In this document: one piece after another, positions 47,248 through 56,290 of the stretch | How positions within the stretch are numbered: the first letter of the stretch is position 1 | Layout of the letters: each line of letters opens with the position of its first letter | Origin: Paludibacteraceae bacterium | GTDB lineage: Bacteria > Bacteroidota > Bacteroidia > Bacteroidales > Paludibacteraceae | Direction of reading: 5' to 3' | NCBI GenBank assembly: GCA_016285885.1 | Contig: JAEERP010000002.1 | Coordinates: forward strand, 1 to 64,000 | DNA: 64,000 nucleotides | The notes under the pieces: model-generated | What the model saw: only the letters and a program-made list of their open reading frames with translations | Database searches by the model: none | What the model was told of the DNA's origin: nothing | Translations under genes and position numbers: made by a program

Positions 47248-47408
47248 GACTTTTTCCTTTTTTGATTTTGACCGCGAAGGTAATATTTTTATATTGAATC
47301 GGTAACGGTAAGGGGGATGCTTTTTTGTGTTTTTTGTTTGACATTCATCCCCATGTAAATGTTGACGAGTGGTGTTGTGTTAGTTTTACGTGTGATTTAT
47401 GCTAAATG

Positions 47409-47441
47409 TTTTGTTGTATTGAATAATAATCCATATATTTG
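47409..47441 (+). promoter_or_regulatory. Bacteroidota-type promoter of the C10 protease operon
   Basis: TTTTG at 47409-47413 and TATATTTG at 47434-47441 are 20 bp apart, a very good match. The leader to the ATG at 47558 is ~110 bases, long for this window, so a control element in the leader is possible. Confidence 0.75.
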
Positions 47442-47557
47442 CCGTGTCGAGTTCGATAAAGTGAGTATTTTTTGAAGATTTAAATATTTGTGGTTGAGGG
47501 AAAAAGGCTGCCATGGATTTTGAATTTTCTATTTTTAAACACTTAAAAATTTTTATT

Positions 47558-48994
47558 ATGTTATTCAATGAAAAAAATCTAAGTTTGCGCAAGTTGCTGT
47601 GTTCTATTGGGATAGTCGCGGTGGCTCAGTTTATGTCGTGTGAGACGGATGATGTGGAGGAGGCCCGAAACGAGTCTTCAAGTCCGCAGCAGGAACAGAA
47701 GGAGGAGCCTTCCTTGAACTACAAGGCCTTGTTTTCCTCCAACCACACGATGGGTATGGACGAGGCGAGGGAGTTGGCGCTCGATGCGGCCTCCCTATTC
47801 GCTGGAGAAGGTAATGGACTCAAATCGGGGAGGGCGCGTCAAATCGAGGAGGTGCGTGTGTTGCACTCCGATGAGACGACCTTGCGCTCTGGCTCTGGCG
47901 AGGTGGTCGCCATCCCTGACACATTGGCTTACGTCTGCAACTTTGCGGACAGTGCGGGATTCGCTATTATTTGTGCGGACGACCGTGTGGGATGCCCGAT
48001 TTTGGCCTGCGTGGATAATGGGACTTTGGGGGAGGATACGGACAACCCGGGTCTTGCCATCTTTTTGGATAATGCGCAGGTCTTTATGCGGAACTCCATT
48101 ATGAAGTTCGAGATGGAGAAGGATTCGTTGCTGGAGGTGGCGAAACGAGAAATAGAGGAGAAGGATTCCTTGCCTCGAAATGAGTTAAGAAGGGTATATG
48201 CTGGAACGTATACTTTATTGCGTGGTGTGGAGGAAGTGAAGCCTTTGTTGAAAACCACATGGGGACAAGGCGTTTTCCCGTACAATGCATCGACCCCTAA
48301 GTGCGTATGTCATGGAAAGCAAACCAAGGCAGGATGTTGGGCTACTGCCATCGCTCAGGTAATGGCCTATTATAGATATCCTAAGGAGGTGAGCGATTGT
48401 CTCCCACATAGTCCATCATTTGAGATGGACTGGGAAGAAATGACCGCTTCGGCTGATGCGAATGATGTAAAATACTCTTCACAATGCATGATATCCGTGC
48501 TACTTTATTTCATTGGAAGGAATATTGATATGGACTATGGGTGTGATGGAAGTAGCGCTAAACCGAGAAAGGCGATGTCATATTTGAAGAAAATTGGGTA
48601 TTCAGGATGTGATACAAAGGATTATAGTTTTTCTGCCGTGAAAACTCAACTTGATAATAGGAGACCTGTCCTGATGACGGGAGAACGGAAGAAAGTGCTG
48701 TTTGTTACGTATAAGGGGCATGCCTGGGTGGTGGATGGTTATTCCGCCGCATCCGTCGAGTACTATTATTATACACTGGACACAAATACAGGTCGAACAT
48801 CGAATAGGAGGTTTTCGTCTGGTTATGAGAATTCTCTTTTCCATATAAATTGGGGTTGGATGGGAAGCAATAATGGATATTTTGCTGCTGGATGTTTTAA
48901 TTGCTCCAATTCTGAGAAGTTTGACCGGAATACAGATAACAATAACTCCTACAATTATCAGTATGATTTAGAAATTCACCCTGCATGGCGATAA
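47558..48994 (+). CDS. C10 family (streptopain-like) cysteine protease, lipoprotein
   Basis: The start at 47558 gives a signal peptide with a lipobox-like end (AVAQFMSC, Cys ~27). A further in-frame ATG at 47513 would add 15 residues. The 478-residue product has an acidic pro-region to ~residue 225 and a papain-like catalytic domain with the active Cys in KAGCWATAIAQVMAYYRYP, the His in YKGHAWVVDGYS and the conserved NWGWMGSNNGYF. C10 enzymes include streptococcal SpeB and the Bacteroides fragilis Bfp proteases; they are made as zymogens and act outside the cell. Two tandem lipoprotein genes begin 25 bases downstream and could be inhibitors, as small inhibitor genes adjoin some bfp genes. Confidence 0.85.
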   Translation: MLFNEKNLSLRKLLCSIGIVAVAQFMSCETDDVEEARNESSSPQQEQKEEPSLNYKALFSSNHTMGMDEARELALDAASLFAGEGNGLKSGRARQIEEVRVLHSDETTLRSGSGEVVAIPDTLAYVCNFADSAGFAIICADDRVGCPILACVDNGTLGEDTDNPGLAIFLDNAQVFMRNSIMKFEMEKDSLLEVAKREIEEKDSLPRNELRRVYAGTYTLLRGVEEVKPLLKTTWGQGVFPYNASTPKCVCHGKQTKAGCWATAIAQVMAYYRYPKEVSDCLPHSPSFEMDWEEMTASADANDVKYSSQCMISVLLYFIGRNIDMDYGCDGSSAKPRKAMSYLKKIGYSGCDTKDYSFSAVKTQLDNRRPVLMTGERKKVLFVTYKGHAWVVDGYSAASVEYYYYTLDTNTGRTSNRRFSSGYENSLFHINWGWMGSNNGYFAAGCFNCSNSEKFDRNTDNNNSYNYQYDLEIHPAWR

Positions 48995-49019
48995 ATTATG
49001 ATTATATATGTTATGAATT

Positions 49020-49661
49020 ATGAAAGCAATATTTATTTTGTTTAAAACGCTATTTTTAGTGATTCCGATTGCGATTTTGGCTGGATGCGGAAAAGAATCG
49101 GACACGGCAGATGTAATGGCAGGACATGCGGTTGTGAAATATGTGGTGCCTGACACGTTGGTATTGGATATTACCACATGGACGGATCGCCCGTCTGGAT
49201 TTGTCATTGCTTCTGAGTTTGACGGAGAACATGTTTCATGGGGAAAAGAAGGGAATAGTAGGTTTGATTATTTCGCCTCGTTAAATCATGATGAGGGTTA
49301 TGATTTTTATGCCACATGGGAGATGCCTCCTGTCTGCCCCTATCCGGTAAAATGTTTGTCAGTGGTTTCGGATGCTGATTTTGATGAGCAACATCCTGCG
49401 GGAGCTGAACTTTGCGATTTGGCGGATATTCGCGTTTGTTCGATGGGGAATTTCGTGTTGTCTGGCTATCGGGGAGAGAATGTTGAAGAACAGTTGTTTA
49501 AGCCTTTTGCTACATTTTCTGAGAAAGAACGTTATTTGTGGAGTCATCATGTTTTTATATCTCTCCCTCTTCCCACCCTCTCCCGCACGCACAACCTCAC
49601 CGTCACTTTCTCCTTCGATGGATGGAAGTCGGTGTCGTCGACGGTGCATGTGGAGTTGTGA
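49020..49661 (+). CDS. Lipoprotein, copy 1 of a tandem pair
   Basis: The 213-residue protein has a lipoprotein signal (VIPIAILAGC, Cys ~23) followed by a beta-rich mature part of ~190 residues. No family is recognised. It begins 25 bases after the C10 protease stop codon and should be cotranscribed with it. Its mature part is ~90% identical to the next gene, whereas the two signal peptides are unrelated in sequence. Position next to a secreted cysteine protease suggests a protease inhibitor or immunity lipoprotein (inference). Confidence 0.7.
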   Translation: MKAIFILFKTLFLVIPIAILAGCGKESDTADVMAGHAVVKYVVPDTLVLDITTWTDRPSGFVIASEFDGEHVSWGKEGNSRFDYFASLNHDEGYDFYATWEMPPVCPYPVKCLSVVSDADFDEQHPAGAELCDLADIRVCSMGNFVLSGYRGENVEEQLFKPFATFSEKERYLWSHHVFISLPLPTLSRTHNLTVTFSFDGWKSVSSTVHVEL

Positions 49662-50345
49662 GTCGGATTTTTTTAGACGTTTAGTGCAGATGAGATTATG
49701 AAATCATTAAAATATTTGATAAAATGTCTTTTGTTGATGGCTTTATGCTTGTCAACAATGGGGTGTGACTCAAAAAAAGAATCGGACACGGCAGATGTAA
49801 TGGCAGGACATGCGGTTGTGAAATATGTGGTGCCTGACACGTTGGTATTGGATATTACCACATGGACGGATCGCCCGTCTGGATTTGTCATTGCTTCTGA
49901 GTTTGACGGAGAACATGTTTCATGGGAAAAAGAAGGGAATAGTAGGTTTGATTATTTCGCCTCGTTAAATCATGATGAGGGTTATGATTTTTATGCCACA
50001 TGGGAGATGCCTCCTGCCTGCCCTTATCCGGTAAAATGTTTGTCGGTGGTTTCGGATGCTGATTTTGATGAACAACATCCTACGGGAGCTGAACTTTGCG
50101 ATTTGGCGGATATCTGCGTGTATTCGATGGGGGAATTCGTGTTGTCTGGCTATCGGGGAGAGAACGTAGAAGAACTGTTGTTTAAACCTTTTGCTTTATT
50201 TTCTGATTATGAACGTTATCTTTGGTGTGGTGGTATTGGCATCTACCTTCCTCTTCCCACCCTCTCCCGCACACACAACCTCACCGTCACCTTCTCCTTC
50301 GAGGGGTGGAAGTCGGTGTCGTCGACGGTGCATGTGGAGTTGTGA
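49095..50345 (+). repeat. ~570-bp tandem duplication covering the two lipoproteins' mature parts
   Basis: The stretch 49095-49661 is repeated at 49779-50345, offset 684 bp, with long exact blocks. Identity begins just after the lipobox Cys and runs to the stop codon; the DNA upstream of that point is different. Confidence 0.9.
49698..50345 (+). CDS. Lipoprotein, copy 2 of a tandem pair
   Basis: The 215-residue protein has a different lipoprotein signal (LLLMALCLSTMGC) and a mature part nearly identical to copy 1. Of about 17 amino-acid differences, roughly six cluster in one stretch near residue 180 (SHHVFIS in copy 1, CGGIGIY in copy 2). That clustering would fit divergence of a binding loop for different targets. 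It is the third gene of the presumed protease operon. No terminator with a good T-run was seen; the ATG at 49698 was chosen for its signal peptide. Confidence 0.7.
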   Translation: MKSLKYLIKCLLLMALCLSTMGCDSKKESDTADVMAGHAVVKYVVPDTLVLDITTWTDRPSGFVIASEFDGEHVSWEKEGNSRFDYFASLNHDEGYDFYATWEMPPACPYPVKCLSVVSDADFDEQHPTGAELCDLADICVYSMGEFVLSGYRGENVEELLFKPFALFSDYERYLWCGGIGIYLPLPTLSRTHNLTVTFSFEGWKSVSSTVHVEL

Positions 50346-50499
50346 GATAGAGCGTCTCGTGAAATGTACGGCGGAGGGTGCATGACTTTCCGTCGTTTTT
50401 TTTATTTGTGATAATATATTGATTGCTAATATCTTGTGATATTCTATTCTCCCATCCCCATAATTCTTCATTCATAACTCTTAACTCTTAATTTTTAAT

Positions 50500-50507
50500 T
50501 ATCTTTG
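50500..50507 (+). promoter_or_regulatory. -7 box of the phoH promoter
   Basis: TATCTTTG followed by CACC fits the TAnnTTTG -7 element, 32 bases before the phoH ATG. No TTG element is visible at the usual distance; the upstream sequence is a run of CTTAA-like repeats. Confidence 0.45.
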
Positions 50508-50538
50508 CACCATAAAATCGAAAAGACTTTTTGGGTTG

Positions 50539-51597
50539 ATGATAGAGAAGATTTTCCTTATAGAGAATGCCGATCCCGTGATCTTCTACGGTGTGAACAA
50601 TTGCAATATCCATGCGATAAAGAACCTGCTGCCCAAGCTGAAAATTGTGGCGCGCGGAAACGCTGTGAAGTGCATCGGTGACGAGGAGGAGATTGCCCGC
50701 TTCGAGGAGGCTTTCACTCTCATGGAGCAGTATTGCGCCCGATACAACGCCTTGTCGGAGGAGGTGGTGATCGACTTTATCAAAGGGAAAACGAAGCCTG
50801 AGAACGTGGCGGATAAGAACCTGATCATCTACGGCGTGAGCGGTAAACCGATCGTGGCCCGCACACCGAATCAGAAACGCCTCGTGGCGGAATACGAGAA
50901 GAACGACCTCCTCTTCGCTACGGGTCCGGCGGGCTCTGGCAAGACCTACACAGCGATCGCCTTGGCTGTGCGTGCCCTGAAGAACAAGGAGGTGCGCCGC
51001 ATCGTCCTGAGCCGTCCCGCGGTTGAGGCGGGCGAGAAACTGGGCTTCCTCCCTGGCGATATGAAGGAGAAGATCGACCCCTATCTGCAACCGCTCTACG
51101 ACGCCCTGCAGGATATGGTGCCGGGCACGAAGCTCCGTGAGTTCATGGAGAACGGCACGATACAGATCGCACCGCTCGCCTTCATGCGCGGACGTACGTT
51201 GAGCGACTCTTTCGTCATCTTGGATGAGGCACAAAATACTACTACCCAGCAGATTAAGATGCTTCTTACCCGTATGGGACTGAACAGTAAGGTGGTGGTC
51301 ACCGGTGATATCTCCCAAATAGACCTCCCGTCGAACCAGAAGTCTGGCTTGATCGACGCCCTGCAGACGCTCCGTGATGTGGAGGGCGTGGCGAAGGTGC
51401 AGTTCGACGTCAAGGATATCGTCCGCCACCCGTTGGTGCAACGCATCGTGGAGGCCTACGACAAGGCGACGGAGGAGCGCAAGAAACGGCTGGAGGAGCT
51501 GCGGAATGCGGAGGCGGCGAATGATGGTGATTCGGAACAGAAACAATCAAACAAAAATATTGGATATGGAAAGCGCATTGGTAAAAACGAGTTTTAG
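50539..51597 (+). CDS. phoH: PhoH family ATPase
   Basis: The 352-residue protein has Walker A ([18 protein letters not shown], ~residue 130) and Walker B ([20 protein letters not shown]), plus the PhoH segment [14 protein letters not shown]. PhoH-like proteins are cytosolic P-loop ATPases linked to RNA metabolism; the exact role is unsettled. The start at ATG 50539 was preferred to the adjacent TTG. The highly charged C-terminal tail overlaps the start of purC by 32 bases, implying translational coupling. Confidence 0.9.
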   Translation: MIEKIFLIENADPVIFYGVNNCNIHAIKNLLPKLKIVARGNAVKCIGDEEEIARFEEAFTLMEQYCARYNALSEEVVIDFIKGKTKPENVADKNLIIYGVSGKPIVARTPNQKRLVAEYEKNDLLFATGPAGSGKTYTAIALAVRALKNKEVRRIVLSRPAVEAGEKLGFLPGDMKEKIDPYLQPLYDALQDMVPGTKLREFMENGTIQIAPLAFMRGRTLSDSFVILDEAQNTTTQQIKMLLTRMGLNSKVVVTGDISQIDLPSNQKSGLIDALQTLRDVEGVAKVQFDVKDIVRHPLVQRIVEAYDKATEERKKRLEELRNAEAANDGDSEQKQSNKNIGYGKRIGKNEF

Positions 51598-52516
51598 TTT
51601 CCCAGGACAGAAGTCCGTCTACAACGGGAAGGTGAGGGACGTGTATAGCATCGGCGACGATAAGTTGGTCATGGTGGCGACGGATAGAATCTCCGCCTTC
51701 GATGTGATCCTCCCTAAAGGTATCCCTTTCAAGGGACAAGTGCTGAACCAAATCGCGGCTAAGTTCTTGGACGACACCAAGGATATCTGCCCTAACTGGA
51801 AACTGGCGACACCAGACCCTATGGTGACGGTCGGTATCCGTTGCGAGGGCTACCCGGTCGAGATGATCGTCCGCGGTTACCTCTGTGGTAGCGCATGGCG
51901 TGCCTACAAGAGCGGTGTGCGTGAGATCTGCGGCGTGAAGATCCCTGAGGGCATGAAGGAGAACCAGAAGTTCCCGACCCCTATCATCACCCCTACGACA
52001 AAGGCTGAGATCGGCCAGCACGACGAGGATATCTCCAAGGAGGAGATCTTGGCGAGAGGTTTGGTCTCTAAGGAGGACTACGAGGTGCTGGAGAAGTATA
52101 CCTTGGCTCTCTTCCAACGTGGCACCGAGATCGCCGCTAAGCGTGGTTTGATCCTCGTGGACACGAAATATGAGTTCGGTAAGGCCAACGGAACCATCTA
52201 CTTGATGGATGAGATCCACACGCCAGACTCTTCCCGCTACTTCTACGCCGATGGCTATCAAGAGCGTTTTGCAAAGGGCGAGCCTCAAAAGCAACTCTCC
52301 AAGGAGTTCGTCCGCGAGTGGCTGATGGACAACGGATTCCAGGGCAAGGCCGGCCAGAAGGTGCCTGAGATGACCAGCGCCATCGTGAAGTCCATCTCGG
52401 AGCGTTACATCGAGCTGTACGAGAACATCGTCGGCGAGAAGTTCAAGAAGGAGACAGACATCTCCGCCTTGGGCAATCGTATCGAGAAGAACGTATTGGC
52501 TTATCTGAATAAATAA
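51566..52516 (+). CDS. purC: Phosphoribosylaminoimidazole-succinocarboxamide synthase
   Basis: The 316-residue enzyme joins aspartate to CAIR in purine synthesis. It carries [21 protein letters not shown], the nucleotide/CAIR segments [13 protein letters not shown] and '[16 protein letters not shown]', and [10 protein letters not shown]...[13 protein letters not shown]. The length fits the ~300-residue type. The ATG at 51566 gives the correct N-terminus; a longer in-frame opening lies inside phoH and shows no family sequence. It overlaps phoH by 32 bases and precedes recF by 65 bases. Confidence 0.95.
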   Translation: MESALVKTSFSFPGQKSVYNGKVRDVYSIGDDKLVMVATDRISAFDVILPKGIPFKGQVLNQIAAKFLDDTKDICPNWKLATPDPMVTVGIRCEGYPVEMIVRGYLCGSAWRAYKSGVREICGVKIPEGMKENQKFPTPIITPTTKAEIGQHDEDISKEEILARGLVSKEDYEVLEKYTLALFQRGTEIAAKRGLILVDTKYEFGKANGTIYLMDEIHTPDSSRYFYADGYQERFAKGEPQKQLSKEFVREWLMDNGFQGKAGQKVPEMTSAIVKSISERYIELYENIVGEKFKKETDISALGNRIEKNVLAYLNK

Positions 52517-52581
52517 AATAATTGAAACGGGACGCTGCGGATCCTCTTCCTGAGGGTCTGTGGCTTCCCTTCTTTTTGCCC

Positions 52582-53691
52582 ATGTACCTATCTCGCCTTC
52601 GTATACTCAATTACAAGAATATCCGGGAAGCGGATCTCGCGTTTTCGCCTAAGATCAACTGCTTCGTGGGCAATAACGGCATGGGCAAGACCAACCTGTT
52701 GGATGCTGTCTACTACCTCTCCTTCTGCAAGAGCCATTGCAACGCGATCGACAGCCAGAACATCACGCATGACGAGGAGTTCATGATGCTGGAGGGCTCG
52801 TATGAACGGGGTGGGCGGAAGGTGGATATCCATTGCGACCTGAAGCGTCGCCAGAAGAAGCATTTCAAGTGCGACAAGAAGGAGTACGAGAAGCTCTCCG
52901 ACCATATCGGTCTCTTGCCGTTGGTGATCATATCCCCCGCTGATGGCGCCTTGATATCGGAGGGAAGCGACGAGCGGAGGAAGTTCATGGATGGCTTCAT
53001 CTCGCAATATGACAAGAAGTACCTCTCCTGCCTCTTGGCCTACAACAATGCCCTGTCGCAACGCAACGCGATGATCAAGGCGGAGAACAGGGAAGACCTG
53101 TTGCTCGACGTGCTGGAGGCGCAGATGGTGGAGTATGGAAGCTATATCTTCGCGAAAAGAAGCGATTTCATCGAACATTTCCTGCCTCACTTCTCCGAGT
53201 TCCACCAGATCGTCTCCGATGGAAAGGAGCAGGTGGGGCTGACCTACCGTTCGCACTTGCAAGACTCCCTTCCTTTCGAGGAACAGCTCAAGGCGACCCG
53301 CGACCGCGACTTCGTCATCGGCTACTCCACGAAGGGTATCCACAAGGATGACCTCGACATGGAGATGGGCGGACTTCCCATCAAACGCATCGGTTCGCAG
53401 GGGCAGAACAAAACATACCTGATCGCCCTGAAACTGGCGCAGTTCAACTTCCTGAAGGAGCAGGGTGGGGTGCGACCCATTCTGCTTTTGGACGATATAT
53501 TCGACAAGCTTGACGCCCAGCGTGTGAGCCGCATCCTGCAATTGTTGCGCGACGACCGTTTCGGGCAGGTCTTCATCTCCGACACCGACCGGGAGCATCT
53601 CTCCTCGATCTTGGAACATTCGGGGTGCGACTACCTCCTCTTCAAGGTGGAGGATGGCGTGGTGGAACAACTCATGGAGGTGAAACGATGA
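52582..53691 (+). CDS. recF: DNA replication and repair protein RecF
   Basis: The 369-residue SMC-like ATPase has Walker A (FVGNNGMGKTNLLDAVYYL), the signature region RIGSQGQNKTYLIALKLA and Walker B (PILLLDDIFDKLDAQRV). RecF loads RecA at single-strand gaps with RecO and RecR. The ATG at 52582 opens the family N-terminus (YLSRLRILNYKNI); the upstream in-frame extension is Pro/Leu-rich and improbable. Its stop overlaps the next gene's start (ATGA). In many bacteria recF is beside dnaA/dnaN; here it is beside purC and a DciA-like gene. Confidence 0.94.
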   Translation: MYLSRLRILNYKNIREADLAFSPKINCFVGNNGMGKTNLLDAVYYLSFCKSHCNAIDSQNITHDEEFMMLEGSYERGGRKVDIHCDLKRRQKKHFKCDKKEYEKLSDHIGLLPLVIISPADGALISEGSDERRKFMDGFISQYDKKYLSCLLAYNNALSQRNAMIKAENREDLLLDVLEAQMVEYGSYIFAKRSDFIEHFLPHFSEFHQIVSDGKEQVGLTYRSHLQDSLPFEEQLKATRDRDFVIGYSTKGIHKDDLDMEMGGLPIKRIGSQGQNKTYLIALKLAQFNFLKEQGGVRPILLLDDIFDKLDAQRVSRILQLLRDDRFGQVFISDTDREHLSSILEHSGCDYLLFKVEDGVVEQLMEVKR

Positions 53692-53978
53692 AGGCGAAGG
53701 ATCCTGAATTGTTGGGCGGCTACATAGAGGACTTCCTCCATCAGGGGGAACTGGGCAAGCGCATCGCCGAACAGCAAGTGCTGGAGGAGTGGCGCAAGTT
53801 GGGCGGCGGCAACATCGGGCGGTACACCAACAACGTCTATCTGAGCGGACGCAAGCTCTTCGTGAAGCTCACCTCCCCATTGTTGAAAAACGACCTGATG
53901 ATGAGCCGAAGCACCTTGGTGGAACGCCTGAACGGGAAGGTGGGGACATCAGTGATCGATGATATAGTTTTTTTATGA
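53688..53978 (+). CDS. DciA-like (DUF721) protein
   Basis: The 96-residue protein matches short DUF721/DciA proteins, with the pattern 'VLEEWRKLGG' and 'GRKLFVKLTSPLLKNDLMM', and a basic KH-like fold. DciA proteins load DnaB onto DNA in most bacteria lacking DnaC. It overlaps recF by four bases (ATGA), the common recF-DUF721 arrangement in Bacteroidota, so the two are translationally coupled. dnaB itself lies at 18612-20165. Confidence 0.8.
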   Translation: MKAKDPELLGGYIEDFLHQGELGKRIAEQQVLEEWRKLGGGNIGRYTNNVYLSGRKLFVKLTSPLLKNDLMMSRSTLVERLNGKVGTSVIDDIVFL

Positions 53979-54000
53979 TAATCTGTTAACTGACATATAG

Positions 54001-54453
54001 ATGGATAATTCTGTTTTCGATGCCGAGGCGGTTAAATTCAACCACCAGATGAGTGTGCAAATCCGTTTTAACGACGTGGATATTTACGGACATGTGAACA
54101 ATGCGGTCATCCTTTCCTACTTCGATTTGGGGAAAGTCTCCTATTTCGAGGCGTTGGACAAGCAAGGGATCGGTCACGGCGACATGGCGCTGGTGATCGT
54201 GAATGTGAACGTGGACTTCCAGGCGCCTATTTTCATGGGCGATAATATCGTGGTGAAGACAAAGATCTATGAAATAGGCAACAAGAGCGTGAAGCTCGTT
54301 CAGGAGTTGTATGACGAGAAAACCCAGCGGGTGAAGAGCGTCTGCCGAACCATCATGTGCGGCTTCGACCCTAAGACAAATGCCTCTTTGCCCATCTCGG
54401 ACGGGTGGCGCAGACTGATCTGCACATATGAAAAAGATGTCCTGCAACACTAA
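54001..54453 (+). CDS. Acyl-CoA thioesterase, hotdog fold (YbgC/4-HBA type)
   Basis: The 150-residue protein has the hotdog-fold thioesterase motif VRFNDVDIYGHVNNAVILSY (here with IRFND), including the catalytic Asp of DxYGHVNN. It should hydrolyse acyl-CoA or acyl-ACP thioesters in the cytosol. The gene starts 22 bases after the DciA-like gene, possibly in the same transcript. The substrate chain length is not evident. Confidence 0.88.
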   Translation: MDNSVFDAEAVKFNHQMSVQIRFNDVDIYGHVNNAVILSYFDLGKVSYFEALDKQGIGHGDMALVIVNVNVDFQAPIFMGDNIVVKTKIYEIGNKSVKLVQELYDEKTQRVKSVCRTIMCGFDPKTNASLPISDGWRRLICTYEKDVLQH

Positions 54454-54497
54454 AGCATTAAATTTATTGTGCGGAAGGAATAAAAAATGTGAAATAA

Positions 54498-54529
54498 TTT
54501 TGAATTCACAATCGTAGACATTATTTTTG
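54498..54529 (+). promoter_or_regulatory. Bacteroidota-type promoter before the mini sorting-domain gene
   Basis: TTTTG at 54498-54502 and TATTTTTG at 54522-54529 are 19 bp apart. The ATG at 54548 is 18 bases further on. Confidence 0.7.
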
Positions 54530-54547
54530 CAGAAAAGAAGGATAGTT

Positions 54548-54871
54548 ATGAAGAGACTCGTTTACTTAATATTATTATTCATGTTGGCCGGTCCGACGAT
54601 GACTTACGCCCAGTCTGCAAAGAGTGGGAGTGAGGTTCGTGAGGATCAGTTGGCGGGGAAGGCGAGTACAATCACAATTTCTTTCTCCAACAGTTACTTG
54701 TACCTCTTCGGTGTTAAGGAGGGTACAAAAGTAGAGGTTGTAAATATGTTAGGTGTGCCTGTCCTCTCCGTCGAGACGAGCGAAGCTAATGAGAAGATCT
54801 CGTTGGATTTGAAGAAGGGATTTTATGTGGTACGCGTTGAGAATTATATCCAACGCATTGTTGTTAAATAA
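54548..54871 (+). CDS. Very small secreted protein resembling a lone T9SS type A sorting domain
   Basis: The 107-residue protein has a signal peptide (MKRLVYLILLFMLAGPTMTYA) and then about 85 residues, most of which look like a type A sorting domain: KVEVVNMLGVPVLSVETS, then ISLDLKKGFYVVRVEN and a basic end QRIVVK. There is almost no cargo in front of it. The upstream in-frame TTG would add seven residues that do not look like a signal. It starts behind its own promoter and lies 23 bases before the DUF4105 gene. It could be a decoy, a plug or a minimal substrate of type IX secretion, or a periplasmic protein of the same fold. Confidence 0.65.
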   Translation: MKRLVYLILLFMLAGPTMTYAQSAKSGSEVREDQLAGKASTITISFSNSYLYLFGVKEGTKVEVVNMLGVPVLSVETSEANEKISLDLKKGFYVVRVENYIQRIVVK

Positions 54872-54894
54872 TCTTATAAATCAAAATCTTCGTT

Positions 54895-56109
54895 GTGGTG
54901 AAGCATAGAGTATTGCTATGGCTTTTGTTGTTCCTTTCGCTTCCGTTCGTCGCGAATGCCAAGACAACTGTGTACTTGCTCACCACCTATCCCAGCGACA
55001 GGGAGGTCTACACGGTGTGGGGCCATACGGCGCTAATGGTGACGACCGACTCCACCAGTGTGGTGTACAATTACGGGGTGTTTGAATTCTCCGACGATTT
55101 CATCTATAAGTTTGTCTCCGGGCAGACGGATTATTGCTTGGACACGGACTCCCCACAGACAGTTGCCAATGAGCTGGTGTGGAAAAACAGCTACGCATAC
55201 CTGCATGAGTTGGATCTGACGGTAGCGGAGGCGGAGCGGGTGCATGCCGCGTTGTTGCTGAATGCGAAGCCAGAGAACAAAGTGTATCGCTATAAGTTCT
55301 TCTCGGACAACTGTGCGACACGTCCGCGCGAGTTGTTGGAACGTTGCATCGGAGAGGTGAAATATATGCCGATTGGGAACACGGAGAGTTATCGGGACAA
55401 GGTCCACGTGCTTTGTGCCTCAATACCTTGGTTGCGTGTGGGAATCGATCTGTGTCTCGGTTCGGGTGCGGACGAAGTGATACCGGACGCAATGGTCACG
55501 TTTCTGCCCGTGGAACTGATGAAGCAGGTCGAAAGCGCCACTGTGGCCGATTCGTCGGGAGCCACCCGTCCATTGGTGAAATCGAAGTTGGAGATGTGGC
55601 ATCCGCAGCCGAAGAAAATTGTGGCGGGAGACTTCCCCGTATCCCCAGTGAAGGCAGGTGTTCTGTTGCTTTTCCTTGCCCTGCTTTCCTTTCTGTTCGC
55701 TTGGCGTAATATCTGTGTGGCATATGTGCGGGCATTCGGTGCTTTTCTGTTTTTTGCGTTTGGTTTGACGGGCATGCTGATCTTCTTCTTGACTTTCTTC
55801 TCGACGCATGAATGTACCTTTCCGAACTTCAATTTGATGTGGACTAATCCGTTGCATTTGGTGGTGGCGGGGGTTCTTGCGGTAGGGGCGCGCAACCGAT
55901 TTGCGAAGGCTGTTTTAAGCGTAGATCTGTTGTTGTGCGTGGGGTATATGCTTCTGATCGCCATGTTGCCGCAGAGCACATGTGTAGAATTTATCCTTTG
56001 TTCGTTGTCGTTGATAATTAGTTGTTTGTCGTATCTTGTTGTATACAAAAAATCTTTTTTTGCAAAATTCGACAAAAAAACGCTTCAGGATAAACAACGA
56101 ATAAAATAA
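54895..56109 (+). CDS. DUF4105 / Lnb-N-domain membrane protein
   Basis: The start is GTG, 23 bases after the previous stop (a second GTG follows directly). The 404-residue protein has a signal peptide (VLLWLLLFLSLPFVANA), then the DUF4105 domain (~22-215) with VYTVWGHTALMV, FKFVSGQTDYC-like and FFSDNCATRPRELLE segments, including the conserved His and Cys of a papain-like fold. Four or five membrane helices follow from ~residue 240. DUF4105 proteins are membrane-bound with a periplasmic domain; the related Lnb N-terminal domain lies next to lacto-N-biosidase machinery in other bacteria. The activity is not established. Confidence 0.8.
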   Translation: MVKHRVLLWLLLFLSLPFVANAKTTVYLLTTYPSDREVYTVWGHTALMVTTDSTSVVYNYGVFEFSDDFIYKFVSGQTDYCLDTDSPQTVANELVWKNSYAYLHELDLTVAEAERVHAALLLNAKPENKVYRYKFFSDNCATRPRELLERCIGEVKYMPIGNTESYRDKVHVLCASIPWLRVGIDLCLGSGADEVIPDAMVTFLPVELMKQVESATVADSSGATRPLVKSKLEMWHPQPKKIVAGDFPVSPVKAGVLLLFLALLSFLFAWRNICVAYVRAFGAFLFFAFGLTGMLIFFLTFFSTHECTFPNFNLMWTNPLHLVVAGVLAVGARNRFAKAVLSVDLLLCVGYMLLIAMLPQSTCVEFILCSLSLIISCLSYLVVYKKSFFAKFDKKTLQDKQRIK

Positions 56110-56114
56110 AAAAG

Positions 56115-56122
56115 TAAATTTG
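56115..56122 (+). promoter_or_regulatory. -7 box before the small lipoprotein genes
   Basis: TAAATTTG followed by CAC matches the -7 element, 40 bases upstream of the ATG at 56162. No good TTG partner is visible. Confidence 0.4.
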
Positions 56123-56161
56123 CACTATTGAAAAGAATGGTAATTTATAATTTGATACACA

Positions 56162-56290
56162 ATGAGAACAATTAAGATGGTTATCGCAGCTGCCTTGTTG
56201 CTATTGGCGATGAGTGCGTGCAAGCAACAACTTTGTCCAGGTTACGGAAACATGCATACTGAGGTGATTGAGCTTCAACAGAATGCGTGA
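56162..56290 (+). CDS. Tiny lipoprotein 1 (42 residues)
   Basis: The frame runs from ATG 56162 to TGA 56288-56290. It has a basic start (MRTIKMV), a hydrophobic stretch and a lipobox (LLAMSAC, Cys 20), then a 22-residue mature peptide with KQQLCPGYGN. A CPGYG or CPAYG motif after a lipobox Cys is familiar from short Bacteroidales lipoproteins (recalled). Its last eight bases overlap the next gene. Function unknown. Confidence 0.7.
   Translation: MRTIKMVIAAALLLLAMSACKQQLCPGYGNMHTEVIELQQNA

Noticed and set aside
50488-51546. 352-residue minus-strand open frame opposite phoH
   Set aside because: It has no domain, lies antisense to a well-conserved gene, and reflects that gene's codon bias.
52588-53670. 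360-residue minus-strand open frame opposite recF
   Set aside because: It is an antisense shadow of recF with no recognisable motif.
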